The notes under the pieces: generated by a model
Told to the model about the DNA's origin: nothing
Databases searched by the model: none
The model's input: only the letters and a program-made list of their open reading frames with translations
Shown here: piece by piece, positions 27,320 through 36,288 of the stretch
Layout: every line of letters starts with the position of its first letter
Position numbering within the stretch: the first letter of the stretch is position 1
Assembly: GCA_002029295.1 (NCBI GenBank)
Contig: MZGW01000001.1
Span: 62,001-126,000, forward strand
DNA length: 64,000 bases
From: Alkalithermobacter paradoxus
GTDB taxonomy: Bacteria > Bacillota > Clostridia > Peptostreptococcales > Peptostreptococcaceae
Direction of reading: 5' to 3'
Translations under genes and position numbers: made by a program

Positions 27320-28014
27320 ATATAATAAAGAAAAATAAATTATTATTTATCGTAAGCTTGATTTATATAGTATTGTTTATTACAAATACTGATAAAGCTA
27401 TAGAATCTACACAAAATAGCATATATTATGTACTTGAGATGCTTCAAATAATGCCGGTTATATTTATATTAACTTCGCTGATAGAAGCGTGGGTACCTAA
27501 AGAAGTTATAATGAACAGTTTTGGCGAAAAATCAGGTATAAAAGGAAGTATGATTTCATTCATATTAGGTAGCTTTTCTGCAGGTCCTATATATGCTGCT
27601 TTTCCAGTTTGTAAAACTCTTATAAAAAAAGGTGCAAGTATTTCAAATGTTGTTATAATACTTAGCACCTGGGCTGTAGTTAAAGTTCCAATGTTAGCTA
27701 ATGAGGCAAAATTTCTAGGAACTAAATTTATGAGTATTAGATGGATATTAACTACTATATCGATATTTATTATGGCATATATTGTTTCGGTATTTGTAAA
27801 AAAGGAGAGTATACCTAATATCAACAATAATACTATTAAAAATAGAGTAATAATAAAACAAGAATACTGCATTGGATGTGGAATATGTGAGAGAATATCT
27901 CCAACAAAGTTTAAAGTTTTAAGTGGTAAGGTAAAAATATTAAGCGATATTATAGATGAAAGTACAGATGAAGCGATTGAGAGATGTCCTGTGAAGGTAA
28001 TAGATTATGTATAG
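27316..28014 (+). CDS. Half-size permease fused to a ferredoxin domain
   Basis: This 232-residue protein has an N-terminal membrane part (about residues 1-160, five helices) homologous to the preceding half-permease. It is followed by a single-cluster ferredoxin domain with CIGCGIC and, near the C-terminus, RCPVKVI, giving the four cysteines of one [4Fe-4S] cluster. A redox domain attached to a permease suggests that transport is gated or driven by, or feeds, electron transfer. The substrate is unknown. Confidence 0.75.
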   Translation: MNIIKKNKLLFIVSLIYIVLFITNTDKAIESTQNSIYYVLEMLQIMPVIFILTSLIEAWVPKEVIMNSFGEKSGIKGSMISFILGSFSAGPIYAAFPVCKTLIKKGASISNVVIILSTWAVVKVPMLANEAKFLGTKFMSIRWILTTISIFIMAYIVSVFVKKESIPNINNNTIKNRVIIKQEYCIGCGICERISPTKFKVLSGKVKILSDIIDESTDEAIERCPVKVIDYV

Positions 28015-28018
28015 ACGA

Positions 28019-28056
28019 TAAAAGCATTCTTTTTAAGAGAGTGCTTTTCTTTTTGT
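28019..28056 (+). terminator. Terminator of the cupin/permease operon
   Basis: AAAAGCATTCT pairs with AGAGTGCTTTT (one G-T pair), followed by CTTTTTG. Confidence 0.75.
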
Positions 28057-28122
28057 AATAAATATTCTTAGGAAAGAATAGGTTTTTAATATAAAAAATT
28101 ATGAGATTATGGGGGACTTTTT

Positions 28123-28482
28123 ATGTATAAGATAGAGATTATAGAAGATCGCAAAGTTATTTTGGTGACTGTTGGAGGATATTTTAATGAAACACAGGGA
28201 AAAGAGTTACTAGAAGAATATAAAAAAACAACTAAGATATATAAATTAAAACAATATAGTTTGATATTAGATCCAGGAGGCCTCAAAAGTTCATACGAAG
28301 ATATAGCACCTATAATCAGAAATTCATTTAAGACATTTATAAAGTCAGGTTTTAAAAATATCATTATAATCGAAAAAGAAACTTTCTTAGATGATATGAA
28401 ATTAGGAAAAATAGAAAAAAAGATATTCTTAAGTACAGTAAAAATAATTTCAACTTTAGAAGAAGCATTAAATATAGTTTAA
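28123..28482 (+). CDS. Hypothetical STAS-like protein, 119 residues
   Basis: This small soluble protein has alternating strand/helix pattern (ILVTVGGYF, YSLILDPGGL, FKNIIIIEKE, TLEEALNIV) resembling the STAS/SpoIIAA-like or DUF fold of single-domain proteins. The family assignment is a guess. ATG 28123 follows GGGGGAC. It is monocistronic and ends at a strong hairpin. Confidence 0.55.
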   Translation: MYKIEIIEDRKVILVTVGGYFNETQGKELLEEYKKTTKIYKLKQYSLILDPGGLKSSYEDIAPIIRNSFKTFIKSGFKNIIIIEKETFLDDMKLGKIEKKIFLSTVKIISTLEEALNIV

Positions 28483-28489
28483 ATACAAG

Positions 28490-28525
28490 ATGCCTATTCT
28501 CTTTATTTACAAAGAGAATAGGCAT
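28490..28525. terminator. Hairpin between convergent genes
   Basis: ATGCCTATTCTCTTT / AAAGAGAATAGGCAT gives a perfect 15-bp stem with an ATTTAC loop. T-runs are weak on both sides, but position between convergent genes supports a terminator. Confidence 0.75.
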
Positions 28526-28528
28526 TTA

Positions 28529-29935
28529 CTATGCTTTAATCTTATTTATCAGATTCTGAAAATCTACGTAGCTAGAATGAGCTTTAAATAAAATTATACT
28601 ACCTGGAATTATTGAGTTAATTATGTCAGCTTGTGCATCTTCTACTGTTTTATAATAAGATAATTTTTCTTGATCAATACCTTTATTTAGTGCACCATCT
28701 ATATAATGCTTTGCCCATTTTCCAACAGCTATTAATCTATGGAAATTTAATTTAGATATTTCCTCTCCTAGCATGAAATGAGACTTTACTGCATACTCCT
28801 CAAGTGAAGCAGTATCTTTTTCTATATCACCCATTACTAGTATAAGGGGATGATCTTTAGATATATTAGGGAGTTCCATAATTAATGATTTTGTTGAATC
28901 AGGATTACCGTTAAAATTATCATTTATAATAAAGCTATTATTGATGCCTACTAAAAGCTCTTGCCTTGCAGGTGGTAGATTAAATTTAGAAAGCCCTCTA
29001 TATATATCACAGCGGCTTAGACCAAGTGTTATACCTACCATAATTGCTGCTAGAGAATTTAATACGTAGTATTTACCGAAGGTATTAATTACGCAGTCTA
29101 GCTTCATGTTATTAAAGTTTGCTGTAAAGAACGTTTTAAAATTTTCATATTTGATATCAGAAGCCCATATATCATTAGAATCTGAAAATCCAAATGTTAG
29201 CATTTTTCCCTTGAATTTATGAAGTGGTAGTTTTTTGCAGTTTTCATCTTCTCCATTGATTATCAAAGTAGAATCTTCACCTAAATAATCTAAAATTTCT
29301 CCTTTTGCTTTAATTATATTTTCCATAGACCCCAAATTTGAAATATGAGAGCTGTTAATACAAGTTATCACCCCTATGCTTGGAGAAATAATATCAGAAC
29401 TTAAACTTATTATTCCTAAACCTTTCATTCCAGCTTCGAGTACTGCAGCCTTATGCTTATCATCAAGATTAAAGATATTGTACGCTACTCCAGATGGGGC
29501 ATTATAATTTTTTGCTCCAACTAGGGTATCGATACTTTCATTTAAAATATAACCTATCATATCTTTAGTGCTTGTCTTTCCGCTACTTCCTACAACTTGA
29601 ATGAACGGTATATTAAATTGAAAGCGGTAAAATTTTGCTGAAGATAAATAAGCTTCTCGAACGCTATCTACTTCTATAATCCCTATGTTTGCATCAATCC
29701 ATTTTTGCATATTGAGTTTGTGATGACTTCTTATAACTATACCAGATGCATTATTTTTTACTAGGCTTTGTAATAGCTTATCTTCATTTATAGATTCGTA
29801 TAATAAAAAATATAGGCAACTAGATTTAGGTGCTACAAATTCCTCTACAAATGAAGAAATATACTTATTATTATCCCAATATATTATATTGCCTTTTATT
29901 ATTTGTGAAATTTGATTAACAGAAAAGGGCTTCAA
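28529..29935 (-). CDS. MurF-like Mur ligase
   Basis: This 468-residue three-domain Mur ligase has ATP loop VVGSSGKTSTKD with Lys120, metal-binding region LEAGMKGLG, and C-terminal motifs PPARQELL and NDNFNGNPDS. Canonical MurF adds D-Ala-D-Ala to the UDP-MurNAc peptide. Here the usual DxYNANP motif reads DNFNGNP, and the gene is alone rather than beside ddl or other mur genes, so it may be a paralogue with another substrate. The start is TTG 29935 behind GGGGGG seven bases away. Confidence 0.82.
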   Translation of the reverse strand: MKPFSVNQISQIIKGNIIYWDNNKYISSFVEEFVAPKSSCLYFLLYESINEDKLLQSLVKNNASGIVIRSHHKLNMQKWIDANIGIIEVDSVREAYLSSAKFYRFQFNIPFIQVVGSSGKTSTKDMIGYILNESIDTLVGAKNYNAPSGVAYNIFNLDDKHKAAVLEAGMKGLGIISLSSDIISPSIGVITCINSSHISNLGSMENIIKAKGEILDYLGEDSTLIINGEDENCKKLPLHKFKGKMLTFGFSDSNDIWASDIKYENFKTFFTANFNNMKLDCVINTFGKYYVLNSLAAIMVGITLGLSRCDIYRGLSKFNLPPARQELLVGINNSFIINDNFNGNPDSTKSLIMELPNISKDHPLILVMGDIEKDTASLEEYAVKSHFMLGEEISKLNFHRLIAVGKWAKHYIDGALNKGIDQEKLSYYKTVEDAQADIINSIIPGSIILFKAHSSYVDFQNLINKIKA

Positions 29936-30062
29936 AGGTATCCCCCCTAAAAGATTTGGTATTTCTATTACATACTATAAAAATAAAATTAAAAGGTTAA
30001 TGATATATCTAATTGTAAATAATAAATATTGAGTATTTTATATTATGAGTGGAAGTGAAGAT

Positions 30063-31007
30063 ATGAAAATAAAAAACATAAATAAAAATACTATGCATTG
30101 TGATGATATATACAGCAATTGGTACAATAAGGAGGATAGTTATTTCATATTATGCAAAGAGAAAGAGATATTAAACCTTCAACACATTTTCGAATTTGAA
30201 GATGATACTATCGAGGAATGTATATACGATGATGAAAAAGTTAGATTTGAAAGTTTTAAAGAGTATGACTTTATAAGTTTAAATAATCTAAGTTGGGAGA
30301 ATAAAAATGTTATTTTAGAAGAAATAAATATATATATAGGCTATAATTACATAATTTTAGTTGGAGAGCAAAGTGGAAATGAAATAGAAGAAATATATGA
30401 TTATATATCTTTAAAAATAAGTAATTTAACACATGAAAAAAAAGAATTAAATAAAATATACTTTTGGATATTTGATATGATTCTGAAAAATTATATTAAT
30501 ACACTTGAAAGTGTAGAAGAAGATATATTAACTTTAGAAAATAATATAATAAATGAAATAGAGAAAAGGTATTTTTCTCAGATAAACTGTATAAGACAAC
30601 AAATGGACAAGATAACTAAGAATTTGAGAGCTCTTTTATATGTTGGTGATCAGTTTATGATCAATGAAAATAAATTTATAAAAAGAGAGAACCAAAGATA
30701 TTTTAGAAATATAGATGTTAGAATAAATAAGTTGTACGACTTTTCAATAAGCCTAAAGAGTAGGTCTGACCAATTAATTTACCTACATAACTCAGGATTA
30801 ACTTCTCACACTAATGATATTGCAACTAGACTTACGGTTTTGGCTATATTTTTTGGCCCACTTACAGTAATTACAGGGATTTATGGAATGAATTTCGACT
30901 ATATGCCTGAATTGCACTGGATTTATGGATATCAATTCACATTAGGTATTATGGCTACACTAACAATAATTCTATATGCTGTATTCAAAAAGAAGAAATG
31001 GTTATAA
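30063..31007 (+). CDS. CorA-like Mg2+/divalent cation transporter
   Basis: This 314-residue protein has a long charged, helical N-terminal cytoplasmic domain and two C-terminal membrane helices. The signature GMN lies at 275-277 in YGMNF, followed by the short acidic loop. It fits the CorA family, which forms pentameric channels. ATG 30063 is preferred because GGAAGTGAAG precedes it; ATG 30045 lacks a ribosome binding site. Confidence 0.9.
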   Translation: MKIKNINKNTMHCDDIYSNWYNKEDSYFILCKEKEILNLQHIFEFEDDTIEECIYDDEKVRFESFKEYDFISLNNLSWENKNVILEEINIYIGYNYIILVGEQSGNEIEEIYDYISLKISNLTHEKKELNKIYFWIFDMILKNYINTLESVEEDILTLENNIINEIEKRYFSQINCIRQQMDKITKNLRALLYVGDQFMINENKFIKRENQRYFRNIDVRINKLYDFSISLKSRSDQLIYLHNSGLTSHTNDIATRLTVLAIFFGPLTVITGIYGMNFDYMPELHWIYGYQFTLGIMATLTIILYAVFKKKKWL

Positions 31008-31040
31008 ATAAAGATGCTAAGTTAAGCATCTTTATTTATT
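31006..31040. terminator. Bidirectional terminator between corA and DUF362 gene
   Basis: AAATAAAGATGCT / AGCATCTTTATTT stem, with A- and T-rich flanks on each side of convergent genes. Confidence 0.85.
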
Positions 31041-31964
31041 TCCGTGGATATCTTTTATTTTAGATTTATCTAATGCTATTTCAAAATTATAAGCACTCTT
31101 GCTAAAAATTAATTCAGCATCTTCAAGAGATATACCCTTTAATTTCATATTCTCAGGTTTTGCTTCTCCGATATTTTGATTATAAAGTGAGTATAGATAC
31201 TGAACTGCTTGAGGTAAAAATCCTAAGAGTCTAGCTCCGATTGTATCGACTGCCACAGGATCTGTTCCAGCTATTATAAGTCCATTAGTATCGACTGCCT
31301 TTCCATCACTAGGTCCTGTTCCTATCATAGCTTTATCAGTACTTACAATAGTTAAATCTATAGGTATTTTTTTAGCCATTGCTACAATAAACCCATGCAA
31401 ATCATCATGTATTCCCAGACTTTTTTTAGGAAAGCCGTGAATTTCAGCAGGAGGCCATGCAAGTGATATATTCTTTATTCCAGCACTCATAGTAGCTTCT
31501 TCATGCTGTTTTAGTTGTGTAAAAGATATCAAAACATCTACTTTATTTATTATTTCATTTATCTTTGTATTTGAAATAATATGGTGATCAAGATCTAAAG
31601 TTACGTATGGGCCGTAATTTAAATCTATAAATTCTACATTTTCATCTTTGATAACATCATCGTATCCAACATCTTTCATAACCTTAGGTGTAGGATCTCC
31701 TCCTGAACCAGTTGCTATGTATATTTGTGAAGGATTGAAAGATTTTACATATCTTATTAGTGATCTTAAAGTGCTAGGCCCTACAACAGTACCAGTAGAT
31801 GGCATATTTGACTTTACCCAATTTGGAGTTATTACTACAGTATCGTTAGGTTTTATAATTTCAGTCATTGGCAATAAATCCAAAGCTTCCTTTAGTGAAT
31901 CAGATTCATTGTGAGCTTTTGTAATTGAAACTATAGGTTCAGTTATTCTTCTTTTATTTCTCAT
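31032..31964 (-). CDS. DUF362 domain protein
   Basis: This 310-residue protein matches the DUF362 family (motifs TPNWVKSN, GPSTLRSLIRY, SFTQLKQHEEATMSAGIKN, GTDPVAVDTIGARLLG). Many relatives carry a C-terminal ferredoxin domain, but this one does not. The biochemical role is unknown. ATG 31964 is chosen because GGAGGT lies seven bases upstream; an in-frame extension to 31985 would include that site. Confidence 0.85.
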   Translation of the reverse strand: MRNKRRITEPIVSITKAHNESDSLKEALDLLPMTEIIKPNDTVVITPNWVKSNMPSTGTVVGPSTLRSLIRYVKSFNPSQIYIATGSGGDPTPKVMKDVGYDDVIKDENVEFIDLNYGPYVTLDLDHHIISNTKINEIINKVDVLISFTQLKQHEEATMSAGIKNISLAWPPAEIHGFPKKSLGIHDDLHGFIVAMAKKIPIDLTIVSTDKAMIGTGPSDGKAVDTNGLIIAGTDPVAVDTIGARLLGFLPQAVQYLYSLYNQNIGEAKPENMKLKGISLEDAELIFSKSAYNFEIALDKSKIKDIHGNK

Positions 31965-32043
31965 AATACTTACCTCCATTTCCAATTATATTATTGTTTA
32001 ATATTGATAAAACTATACTACATGTGAAATTTGTAAAAACTTG

Positions 32044-32072
32044 TTGACAACGTTTTTATGATAATCTATAAT
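32044..32072 (+). promoter_or_regulatory. Consensus sigma-A promoter of the fructose operon
   Basis: TTGACA at 32044-32049, a 17-base spacer and TATAAT at 32067-32072. A run of phased repeats begins right after the -10 box. Confidence 0.88.
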
Positions 32073-32080
32073 AAAATCAA

Positions 32081-32129
32081 TCATAAACAGTCATAATTAA
32101 TCAAAAACAATCATAAAATAATCACAAAT
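32081..32129 (+). repeat. 10-bp-phased direct repeats, likely FruR operators
   Basis: TCATAAACAG, TCATAATTAA, TCAAAAACAA and TCATAAAATA start at 32081, 32091, 32101 and 32111. A fifth related unit, TCACAAATG, starts at 32122. The unit equals one helical turn, so the TCATAA cores line up on one face of the DNA, in the initially transcribed region. DeoR-family repressors bind such direct repeats, and the fruR gene follows. Confidence 0.7.
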
Positions 32130-32154
32130 GAGAGTTTAAGATCTGGAGGAAAGT

Positions 32155-32916
32155 ATGTTTGCAGAAGAAAGAAAATCTCATATAGCACAAATGATAAAAA
32201 ACGGTCAAAGTGTGAGAGTAAATGAATTAGCTCAGTTATTTGACGTATCAGAGTCTACAATAAGAAGAGATTTAAAAGAACTTGAAAGTAGTGGGGAAAT
32301 TGTAAGAACTCATGGTGGAGCTGTAAGTAATGCCAATACAAATTTTGAACCATCGTTTTCTGAGAAACAAGATAAGCATTTATATGAGAAAGAAAATATA
32401 GGTAAGGCTGCAGCGACACTTATAGAAGATGGTGATACTATAATTTTAGATTCTGGAACTACAACTCAATATGTAGCAAAATATATAACTGCAAAAAATA
32501 TAACCATAATAACTAATTCGGTAAATCTAGCTAATGAACTGTCAAATAGAAATGATATTGAAGTTATAGTAACAGGAGGAATGATAAGAAACACAACAAA
32601 GTCTATGGTAGGACCTGTTGCTGAAAATACCTTGAAGCACTTTGTAGTAGATAAAGCCTTTATAGGTGCTAATGGAGTTTCTCAGAAATTTGGAATAACT
32701 ACTCCTAATATGCTAGAGGCTAGCGTTAAGAAATCTATGATAGAAAACTCAAAAACTACCTATCTGCTTGTAGATAGCTCTAAGATTAACGAAGAGAGTT
32801 TTTCATTTATTGCTCCTGTATCAAAAATAGATTACATAGTGACAGATGAAAAGATATCTAGTGAAGATATAGCTATGTATGAAAACTTTGGAGTAAAAAT
32901 AATAAGAGCAAACTAG
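32155..32916 (+). CDS. fruR: DeoR-family repressor of the fructose operon
   Basis: This 253-residue DeoR-type regulator has an N-terminal winged helix (residues about 5-58, VNELAQLFDVSESTIRRDL) and a C-terminal sugar-phosphate sensor domain (DSGTTTQYVAKY, FIGANGV). It leads an operon with 1-phosphofructokinase and fructose PTS genes, so it presumably senses fructose 1-phosphate. CTGGAGGAAAG precedes ATG 32155. Confidence 0.93.
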   Translation: MFAEERKSHIAQMIKNGQSVRVNELAQLFDVSESTIRRDLKELESSGEIVRTHGGAVSNANTNFEPSFSEKQDKHLYEKENIGKAAATLIEDGDTIILDSGTTTQYVAKYITAKNITIITNSVNLANELSNRNDIEVIVTGGMIRNTTKSMVGPVAENTLKHFVVDKAFIGANGVSQKFGITTPNMLEASVKKSMIENSKTTYLLVDSSKINEESFSFIAPVSKIDYIVTDEKISSEDIAMYENFGVKIIRAN

Positions 32917-32928
32917 GGAGGTGACAGC

Positions 32929-33855
32929 TTGATATATACAGTAACTTTAAATCCAGCAATAGACAAAACTATATTCCTAGACAGTATGAGAAAAGGTGAA
33001 GTAAATAGAATAAAAAAAGTTATTAAAGATGTTGGTGGCAAAGGAATAAATGTATCTAAAGTGTTAAAAGTTCTAGGGAAAGAAAGTATAGTATTAGGTT
33101 TTTTAGGAAGTGATAATAAAAAATACTTTGTAGATTTTTTAGAAGATGCAAATATAAATCATGACTTTATAACTGTAGATGGAGAGAATAGAACAAACTT
33201 AAAGATTATTGAGTTGGATAGTGACATCCATACAGATATAAATGATATAGGTTTCTCTGTTGATGAGGAAAGCGTTAATCTACTGCTAAATAGAATATCT
33301 TCTTTAGATGAAGATGACGTAGTAGTCCTTTCTGGAAGTATACCATCAGGGGTAAGTGATGATATTTATAGAAAGATTATAGAAACTATAAAGCATAAGA
33401 ATGCCAAAGTAATACTAGATGCCGATGGTAAAGCGTTGATAGAAGGAATAAAAGCTAAGCCATATATGATAAAACCAAACGTGCATGAACTTAAAAATAT
33501 AGTAGATTTCGATGAAAATAATATGGATTCTATAGTGGAGGCAGGAAAAAAACTCGTAAATCAAGGTATAGAAAAAGTACTCATTTCCATGGGAGAGCTT
33601 GGGTCTTTGTATATTACGAAGAAGGATGTTCTCTATGCAAATCCTCTAAAATTAGAAGTTAAAAGTACGGTTGGAGCAGGAGATTCTATGGTAGCAGCAA
33701 TTGCCTATGGAATAGAAGATGACTTATTTGATTTAGAAATACTCAAGTTAGCATCAGCTTGTGGAGCCTGTGCAGTTATGACAGAAGGAAGTAAAATGCT
33801 AAACAAAGACATAATAGAAACAATCAAACAACAGATTAATATAAATAGGAGGTAA
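32929..33855 (+). CDS. fruK: 1-phosphofructokinase
   Basis: This 308-residue PfkB-family kinase phosphorylates fructose 1-phosphate to the 1,6-bisphosphate. It shows the N-terminal MIYTVTLNPAID typical of FruK/LacC, the GGKGINVSKVL sugar-binding motif and the anion hole TVGAGDSMVAA with catalytic Asp. The start is TTG 32929 after GGGAGGTGA. It ends five bases before the EIIA gene. Confidence 0.95.
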   Translation: MIYTVTLNPAIDKTIFLDSMRKGEVNRIKKVIKDVGGKGINVSKVLKVLGKESIVLGFLGSDNKKYFVDFLEDANINHDFITVDGENRTNLKIIELDSDIHTDINDIGFSVDEESVNLLLNRISSLDEDDVVVLSGSIPSGVSDDIYRKIIETIKHKNAKVILDADGKALIEGIKAKPYMIKPNVHELKNIVDFDENNMDSIVEAGKKLVNQGIEKVLISMGELGSLYITKKDVLYANPLKLEVKSTVGAGDSMVAAIAYGIEDDLFDLEILKLASACGACAVMTEGSKMLNKDIIETIKQQININRR

Positions 33856-33860
33856 TAATA

Positions 33861-34301
33861 ATGCTTAGAGAGTTATTGTCAAAAGAAAGAGTGTGCTTTG
33901 ATCTTAAAGCTAAGGATAAATTAGGAGTTATAGATGAGCTTATAGATATATTAGATAAAGATGGAAAGCTTAATGATAAAAATGAATTTAAAAAAGCTGT
34001 TATTAAAAGAGAAGAAGAATTCTCAACAGGGATAGGTATGGGAGTTGCTATACCTCATGGAAAAAGCGAAAGTGTTAAAGATCCTGCAATAACTTTTGGA
34101 ATATCAAAAGAAGGTATAGATTATGAGTCAATGGACGGAAAAAGGGCACATATGTTTTTCCTAATTTCTGTTCCTGAAAATTCAGACAATGTGCATTTAA
34201 ATGTCTTGGGGACTATATCTAGAAAGCTTATGCATGAAAGTGTGAGAAATAATCTACTGAATGCATCTTCATATGAAGATGTAATTAATGCATTTGAATA
34301 A
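33861..34301 (+). CDS. PTS fructose EIIA component
   Basis: This 146-residue EIIA of the fructose/mannitol type has phospho-acceptor His66 in GVAIPHGKSESV. It takes phosphate from HPr (encoded at 39629) and passes it to EIIB of the next protein. In many relatives it is fused to EIIBC, but here it is separate. Confidence 0.94.
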   Translation: MLRELLSKERVCFDLKAKDKLGVIDELIDILDKDGKLNDKNEFKKAVIKREEEFSTGIGMGVAIPHGKSESVKDPAITFGISKEGIDYESMDGKRAHMFFLISVPENSDNVHLNVLGTISRKLMHESVRNNLLNASSYEDVINAFE

Positions 34302-34320
34302 TTAAAAGGGGGAGAATTTG

Positions 34321-35676
34321 ATGAAAATTTTAGCCGTTACAGCATGCCCTACAGGTATAGCACATACTTATATGGCAGCAGAAGCTCTCCAAATAGGAGC
34401 CAAAGAACTTGGGGTAGATATCAAAGTTGAAACTAGAGGCTCGGTTGGAGCTGAAAACGAAATAACAAATGATGATATAAAAAATGCTCATGCTGTTATT
34501 CTAGCAGTAGATACTAATGTTGATAAAGAAAGATTTGGAGATCTTCCGACAATTGAAGTGTCAGTTAAGGATGCAATAAAAGATCCTAAGGGGCTTATAA
34601 ATAGAGCTATAAGCCTTGAAAAGAAAAGTTATTCAAATAAGGTTTTAGAAAATAAGAATGAAGAAAAAGAAAAAAGAACAGGGGCATACAAACATTTGAT
34701 GACGGGCGTATCATTTATGATACCATTCGTAGTTGCTGGAGGTATCCTAATAGCACTATCATTTGCATTTGGTATTGAGGCATTTAGGGAAGAAGGTACA
34801 CTCGCAGCTGCTCTAATGCAAATAGGTGGTGCAGGAGCATTTGCACTTATGGTACCTATACTTTCTGGATATATTGCATATTCAATCGCTGACAGACCAG
34901 GTTTAGTTCCAGGTATGGTAGGTGGTATGATAGCAGGTCAAATAGGAGCAGGGTTTTTAGGTGGTATTATTGCAGGTTTCGGTGCAGGATATATTATTCT
35001 GTTCTTAAAGAAATATATAAAACTTCCTAGAGAAATGGAAGGGCTTATGCCAGTTTTAATTTTACCAGTGTTATCTTCTTTAATTATAGGATTATCTCTT
35101 ATATTTGTTGTTGGAGGACCAGTAGCAACTATAAATAAAGGAATTGAAACTTTCTTAAACACTTTAAGTAGTGGTAGTGCAGTAGGATTAGGAGCGGTAT
35201 TAGGCTTAATGATGGCATTTGATATGGGTGGACCAATAAATAAAGCAGCGTATGCTTTCGCAGTGGGAACAATATCAGCAGGTCAACCATCTATGGTTAT
35301 GGCAGCTGTTATGGCAGCTGGTATGACTCCTCCAATTGGAATAGCACTTGCGACTTCACTAGCTAAAAATAAATTCACTGTTGAAGAAAAAGAAGCTGGA
35401 AAAGCAGCGTTCTTTCTGGGGATATCATTTATAACTGAAGGTGCAATTCCTTTTGCAGCTAGTGATCCAATCAGAATAATACCTTCTCTTATGGCAGGAT
35501 CAGCTGTAGCTGGAGCTCTTTCTATGGCGTTTAAATGTACGTTAGCCGTTCCGCATGGTGGTATATTTGTATTACCTATACCAAATGCTGTTGGTGGGTT
35601 AATGTTATACACGATATCAATATTAATAGGATCTATTGTAACAGGAGTTTTAATTGCAACCTTAAAGAGAAAATAA
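34321..35676 (+). CDS. PTS fructose EIIBC component
   Basis: This 451-residue protein has an N-terminal EIIB domain (residues 1-100, phospho-acceptor Cys9 in VTACPTGIAHT) and, after a charged linker, a membrane EIIC domain (about residues 120-450) of the fructose family. It imports fructose as fructose 1-phosphate for FruK. ATG 34321 is chosen with GGGGGAG upstream; the TTG codon just before it is not needed. Confidence 0.95.
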   Translation: MKILAVTACPTGIAHTYMAAEALQIGAKELGVDIKVETRGSVGAENEITNDDIKNAHAVILAVDTNVDKERFGDLPTIEVSVKDAIKDPKGLINRAISLEKKSYSNKVLENKNEEKEKRTGAYKHLMTGVSFMIPFVVAGGILIALSFAFGIEAFREEGTLAAALMQIGGAGAFALMVPILSGYIAYSIADRPGLVPGMVGGMIAGQIGAGFLGGIIAGFGAGYIILFLKKYIKLPREMEGLMPVLILPVLSSLIIGLSLIFVVGGPVATINKGIETFLNTLSSGSAVGLGAVLGLMMAFDMGGPINKAAYAFAVGTISAGQPSMVMAAVMAAGMTPPIGIALATSLAKNKFTVEEKEAGKAAFFLGISFITEGAIPFAASDPIRIIPSLMAGSAVAGALSMAFKCTLAVPHGGIFVLPIPNAVGGLMLYTISILIGSIVTGVLIATLKRK

Positions 35677-35678
35677 AG

Positions 35679-35708
35679 AATCTCAGCTTAAAAGCTGAGA
35701 TTTTTTAT
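35679..35708 (+). terminator. Terminator of the fructose operon
   Basis: AATCTCAGCTT / AAGCTGAGATT stem with an AA loop, followed by TTTT. Confidence 0.9.
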
Positions 35709-35710
35709 TT

Positions 35711-36250
35711 TTATAACAGTTCTTCTCCAGGACTCCAGTCTGCTGGGCAAAGGCCTCCTGCTTGTAGGGCTTGAAGAACTCTTAGAGTTTCATCAGCACT
35801 TCTACCAACATTAAGATCATGAACAACAGAGTATCTTAATATACCTTGAGGATCTATAATGAATAGACCTCTAAGAGCTATACCTTCCTCATCTATATAA
35901 ACTCCATAATCTTTAGATACCTTATGAGTATTATCTGACGCTATTTGGAATTTAAGTTTTCCTAGACCACCCATATTTTTATCTGTGTTTATCCATGCTT
36001 TGTGAGAATAAACGCTGTCTGTACTAACAGCTAGAATTTCAGCATTAAACTTTTTAAACATTTCATATTTAGAATCCATAGATGTAATTTCTGTTGGGCA
36101 AACAAATGTAAAGTCAAGGGGATAAAAGAACATAACAAGCCATTTCCCCTTAAAGCTATCTAAAGAAACTTCTCCGAAAGTTTGTCCATCTCCTAAAACT
36201 GTTTTCATTGTAAAATCAGGAGCTTTAACTCCTACCATTCTTTCTGCCAT
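35711..36250 (-). CDS. Typical 2-Cys peroxiredoxin (AhpC/TSA family)
   Basis: This 179-residue peroxidase has peroxidatic Cys51 in FTFVCPTE and resolving Cys168 in LCPADWSPG, so it is a typical 2-Cys enzyme that reduces hydrogen peroxide and organic hydroperoxides. ATG 36250 is chosen with TAGGAGGAAT upstream; the frame continues to 36349 but without protein-like sequence. The upstream region holds one copy of the interspersed hairpin repeat. Confidence 0.94.
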   Translation of the reverse strand: MAERMVGVKAPDFTMKTVLGDGQTFGEVSLDSFKGKWLVMFFYPLDFTFVCPTEITSMDSKYEMFKKFNAEILAVSTDSVYSHKAWINTDKNMGGLGKLKFQIASDNTHKVSKDYGVYIDEEGIALRGLFIIDPQGILRYSVVHDLNVGRSADETLRVLQALQAGGLCPADWSPGEELL

Positions 36251-36288
36251 AGAAATTCCTCCTACATTATCATTTTTTATAACACATA

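Noticed and set aside
32081-32129. Short regular repeats as a CRISPR array
   Set aside because: The unit is only ten bases with no spacers, and no cas genes are near; an operator array fits better.
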